Source of the DNA: Spirochaetae bacterium HGW-Spirochaetae-2 | Lineage (GTDB): Bacteria > Spirochaetota > Spirochaetia > Sphaerochaetales > Sphaerochaetaceae | Length of the DNA stretch: 64,000 nucleotides | Assembly: GCA_002839355.1 (NCBI GenBank) | Contig: PGXW01000001.1 | Coordinates: forward strand, 62,001-126,000 | Direction of reading: 5' to 3' | Part shown: in pieces, positions 62,242 through 64,000 of the stretch | Layout of the letters: each line of letters begins with the position of its first letter | Position numbering within the stretch: position 1 is the first letter of the stretch | Position numbers and translations under genes: made by a program | Notes under the pieces: model-generated | What the model saw: the letters and a program-made list of their open reading frames with translations, nothing else | Databases searched by the model: none | What the model was told of the DNA's origin: nothing

Positions 62242-63030
62242 TCAGCCCTTTTGTTTTTGTTTGTCTGCGGCGATCAGGTTGCGTATTCCTTGAATAACGA
62301 CCTCGATCGCCGTTTCCGTATCATGTAGAATCGGGTTTTCCATACCCAGCTTCTCCCGTTCCTGGTTTCCCACCACAAGGAACTCGCTGCCACAACGGAC
62401 CCCAAGATAGCTGGCAACGACGAACAAAGCCGCAGACTCCATCTCGCTGGCCAAGGTGCCCAAGCGTTTCCATGCCTCCCACTTCTGCTCAAGTTCGTAG
62501 GAAACGGGTTTGGTGGAGGGTTCGTGTTGTCCATAGAAGGAATCCTTGCATTGCACCACGCCGATATGGTGGCGCTTGCCAAGTTGGGAAGCTGCCAACG
62601 CCAACGCGTTCACAATCTCAAAGTCGGCAACCGCGGGGAACTCTATCGGAGCATATTCCCGACTGGTACCCTCGTTTCGGATAGCTCCTGTCGCAATCAC
62701 AACATCGCCTCCCATCACCGGCAACGCAATCCCACCGCAGGTACCCATGCGGATAAACGTATCGGCACCACATTGGTACAGTTCCTCCATGGCGATCGAT
62801 GCCGACGGTCCACCGATACCCGTACTGGTGACACTGACCTTCTCCCCATCCAGATATCCCGTATAGGTAACATATTCCCGGCTATCGGCTATGAACTGGG
62901 GATTGTCGAAATACCGGGCGATCTTCTCGCACCTTTTCGGATCCCCGGGCAGAATCACGTATCGTCCGACATCACCCTGCTGTATGTGCAAATGGTATTG
63001 GACACCGGTTCCATGCATGTAATCTGTCAT
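62242..63030 (-). CDS. udp: uridine phosphorylase
   Basis: 262 residues from the ATG at 63030, with AAGGAG seven bases upstream. Splits uridine with phosphate to uracil and ribose 1-phosphate. Conserved blocks are [19 protein letters not shown] (phosphate site), [32 protein letters not shown] and the substrate-site [18 protein letters not shown]. Convergent with the flavodiiron gene, with 9 bases between stops. Uracil produced could be salvaged or enter other pathways. Confidence 0.94.
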   Translation of the reverse strand: MTDYMHGTGVQYHLHIQQGDVGRYVILPGDPKRCEKIARYFDNPQFIADSREYVTYTGYLDGEKVSVTSTGIGGPSASIAMEELYQCGADTFIRMGTCGGIALPVMGGDVVIATGAIRNEGTSREYAPIEFPAVADFEIVNALALAASQLGKRHHIGVVQCKDSFYGQHEPSTKPVSYELEQKWEAWKRLGTLASEMESAALFVVASYLGVRCGSEFLVVGNQEREKLGMENPILHDTETAIEVVIQGIRNLIAADKQKQKG

Positions 63031-63102
63031 TTTCGTGCTCCTTTCCAGCCAATCACGGGATACGGGTCTCAAGACTACCATCGACTCCAGCGGTCTGTAA
63101 AG

Positions 63103-64000
63103 CTAAAACTCGACGTAGGTCTTCCCATACCCACCATCCTCAGGCCGGGCGAAATAATAGTTGGTCACCTGGGAAACTGTCCTGAGGTATTCGTGGATTC
63201 CTCTGGCGAGAATGCCATCCCCCATGCCATGGATAATCGAGAAACTGCCTACAGAATGGACCAAAGCCCCCTCGATCTGCATCACCACCACCTCGATCGC
63301 CTGGTCCAGGGTCATACCACGCACGTCTATTGTCGGACGTGGTGCCACAGAACGGGACTCGTACGAAATCGAGACTTTCTTCCTATCTTTTGTCACCTTG
63401 GAGGAAACCGGACGCAAATCCTTTTCATGCAAGGGGAACTTCATCGGTCCGATCGCAACTATCCATTTCCCGTTCTTCTCTTTCCTGACGATTCGACCTT
63501 CACGTTTGTGCGGTCCCGCGATGACATCCATACCGATCGAATACGTGATATTCTCCGAATCCCCTCGTGTTGTCTCCGCTTCGACAGCTTGTGCGACTTC
63601 ATGTGCCTTCCGCTCGCTATCTGCCTGCTGCCTTTCCATGGAAGCGATGAAATCCTTTACCCTCAGTGTCTTTTCCCTGGTGATTTCCCCTTCACGCAAT
63701 TCGGCGACCAGATTCTCGAGTTCGCTCCGCTTTTCCGAGATGAACCGCGATAGGTCTCCGATCTGCTCTTTCCTGAGCAGTTGCTCCTGTTGCTTCAGCT
63801 TGAGCTGCTGCAAATCCAAATGCCGCACCTGTTCCTGTATTTTTTTCGCCCTGGCGTCCAATGCCGCCTCACGGGCCTCCGCTTCCCGTCTCTTTTCCTC
63901 CAAGCCACGGATAATGGTCGAAATCTCAACCAGTTCAGAACCTATATACTTGGTTGCATGTTCCAAAACTATTTCCGGAAGATGCATGCGCCGGGCTGTG
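63103..64000 (-). CDS. mutS2: endonuclease MutS2, partial (carboxy-terminal part)
   Basis: The frame is open to the right edge (reading ARRMHLPEIVLEHA), which matches the end of the MutS2 ATPase domain. A long coiled coil rich in Arg, Glu and Gln follows, then a KOW-like stretch (GMDVIAGPHKREGRIVRKEKNGKWIVAIGPMKF) and the Smr domain (TIDVRGMTLDQAIEVV, IIHGMGDGILARGIHEYL) typical of MutS2. MutS2 acts on recombination intermediates and collided ribosomes. The amino-terminal MutS core and Walker motifs are outside the window. Confidence 0.9.
   Translation of the reverse strand, partial: TARRMHLPEIVLEHATKYIGSELVEISTIIRGLEEKRREAEAREAALDARAKKIQEQVRHLDLQQLKLKQQEQLLRKEQIGDLSRFISEKRSELENLVAELREGEITREKTLRVKDFIASMERQQADSERKAHEVAQAVEAETTRGDSENITYSIGMDVIAGPHKREGRIVRKEKNGKWIVAIGPMKFPLHEKDLRPVSSKVTKDRKKVSISYESRSVAPRPTIDVRGMTLDQAIEVVVMQIEGALVHSVGSFSIIHGMGDGILARGIHEYLRTVSQVTNYYFARPEDGGYGKTYVEF

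Noticed and set aside
1-64000. CRISPR arrays, insertion sequences, prophage genes or tRNA genes
   Set aside because: No regularly spaced repeats, transposase or phage motifs, or cloverleaf structures other than the tmRNA were found on reading through the window.

Overview
The window reads as a chromosomal segment of a spirochaete, most like Sphaerochaeta and its relatives. The grounds are a bacterial V-type ATPase operon carrying a DUF2764 gene, a very large LptD-like protein, a TamB-like protein, and the queA-ruvB-ruvA-ruvC-yebC arrangement. This placement comes from gene content and protein resemblance only; no database search was run. Coding density is very high. Many neighbouring genes overlap by 1-35 bases, often through ATGA junctions, and no gene-free stretch exceeds about 260 bases. 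I see no CRISPR array, insertion sequence, prophage or tRNA. The one structured RNA gene recognised is tmRNA.

Layout. 1-1698: amino-terminal part of a TamB/AsmA-like protein running off the left edge. 1846-8702: tmk, then on the minus strand lepB-hemW-yebC-ruvC-ruvA-ruvB-queA. 8788-13649: a PEGA/SUMF1 membrane protein, smpB next to tmRNA, an outer-membrane protein, rpsD, a YjbQ-family gene and a cupin gene. 13709-26836: an eleven-gene minus-strand catabolic cluster with a GntR regulator, and a strong promoter upstream that contains a perfect TTGTATACAA palindrome. It encodes a fused FdrA-YlbE (AllF-AllG) protein, a DUF2877 (AllH-like) protein, a cyclase-family hydrolase, a GNAT-like protein, a thiolase-fold protein lacking the nucleophilic Cys, a DUF35 partner, a three-subunit molybdenum hydroxylase and an NCS2 permease of uracil type. 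27091-28950: SPFH protein, small ribbon-helix-helix protein and a DUF6530-like protein. 28943-31906: cobB, miaB, folD. 32049-33740: outer-membrane protein and lipoprotein pair. 33824-37118: phosphoribosyltransferase, map, nusB, parvulin chaperone, flavodoxin-like protein. 37340-40681: gap-pgk-tpiA-secG. 40755-45166: phoH-pgpH-ybeY-corC. 45188-52170: ispG, uvrA, lptD. 52276-59510: V-ATPase operon E-DUF2764-A-B-D-I-K. 59606-62232: Crp/Fnr regulator, membrane ferredoxin and A-type flavodiiron protein. 62242-64000: uridine phosphorylase and the carboxy-terminal part of MutS2, cut by the right edge.

The most interesting part is the 13-kb catabolic cluster. I infer uptake of an N-heterocycle, hydroxylation by the molybdenum enzyme, ring opening by the cyclase-family hydrolase, and phosphorolytic release of a carbamoyl group by the FdrA-YlbE/DUF2877 complex. 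A CoA-linked carbon-carbon step by the thiolase-like/DUF35 pair may follow. The substrate is unknown; the uracil-type signature of the permease suggests a pyrimidine-like ring. Other notable points are a hemW gene without any AUG, GUG or UUG start, a Thr in place of the P-loop Lys of thymidylate kinase, a sodium-binding signature in the V-ATPase K subunit, and two genes whose promoters predict leaderless mRNAs.
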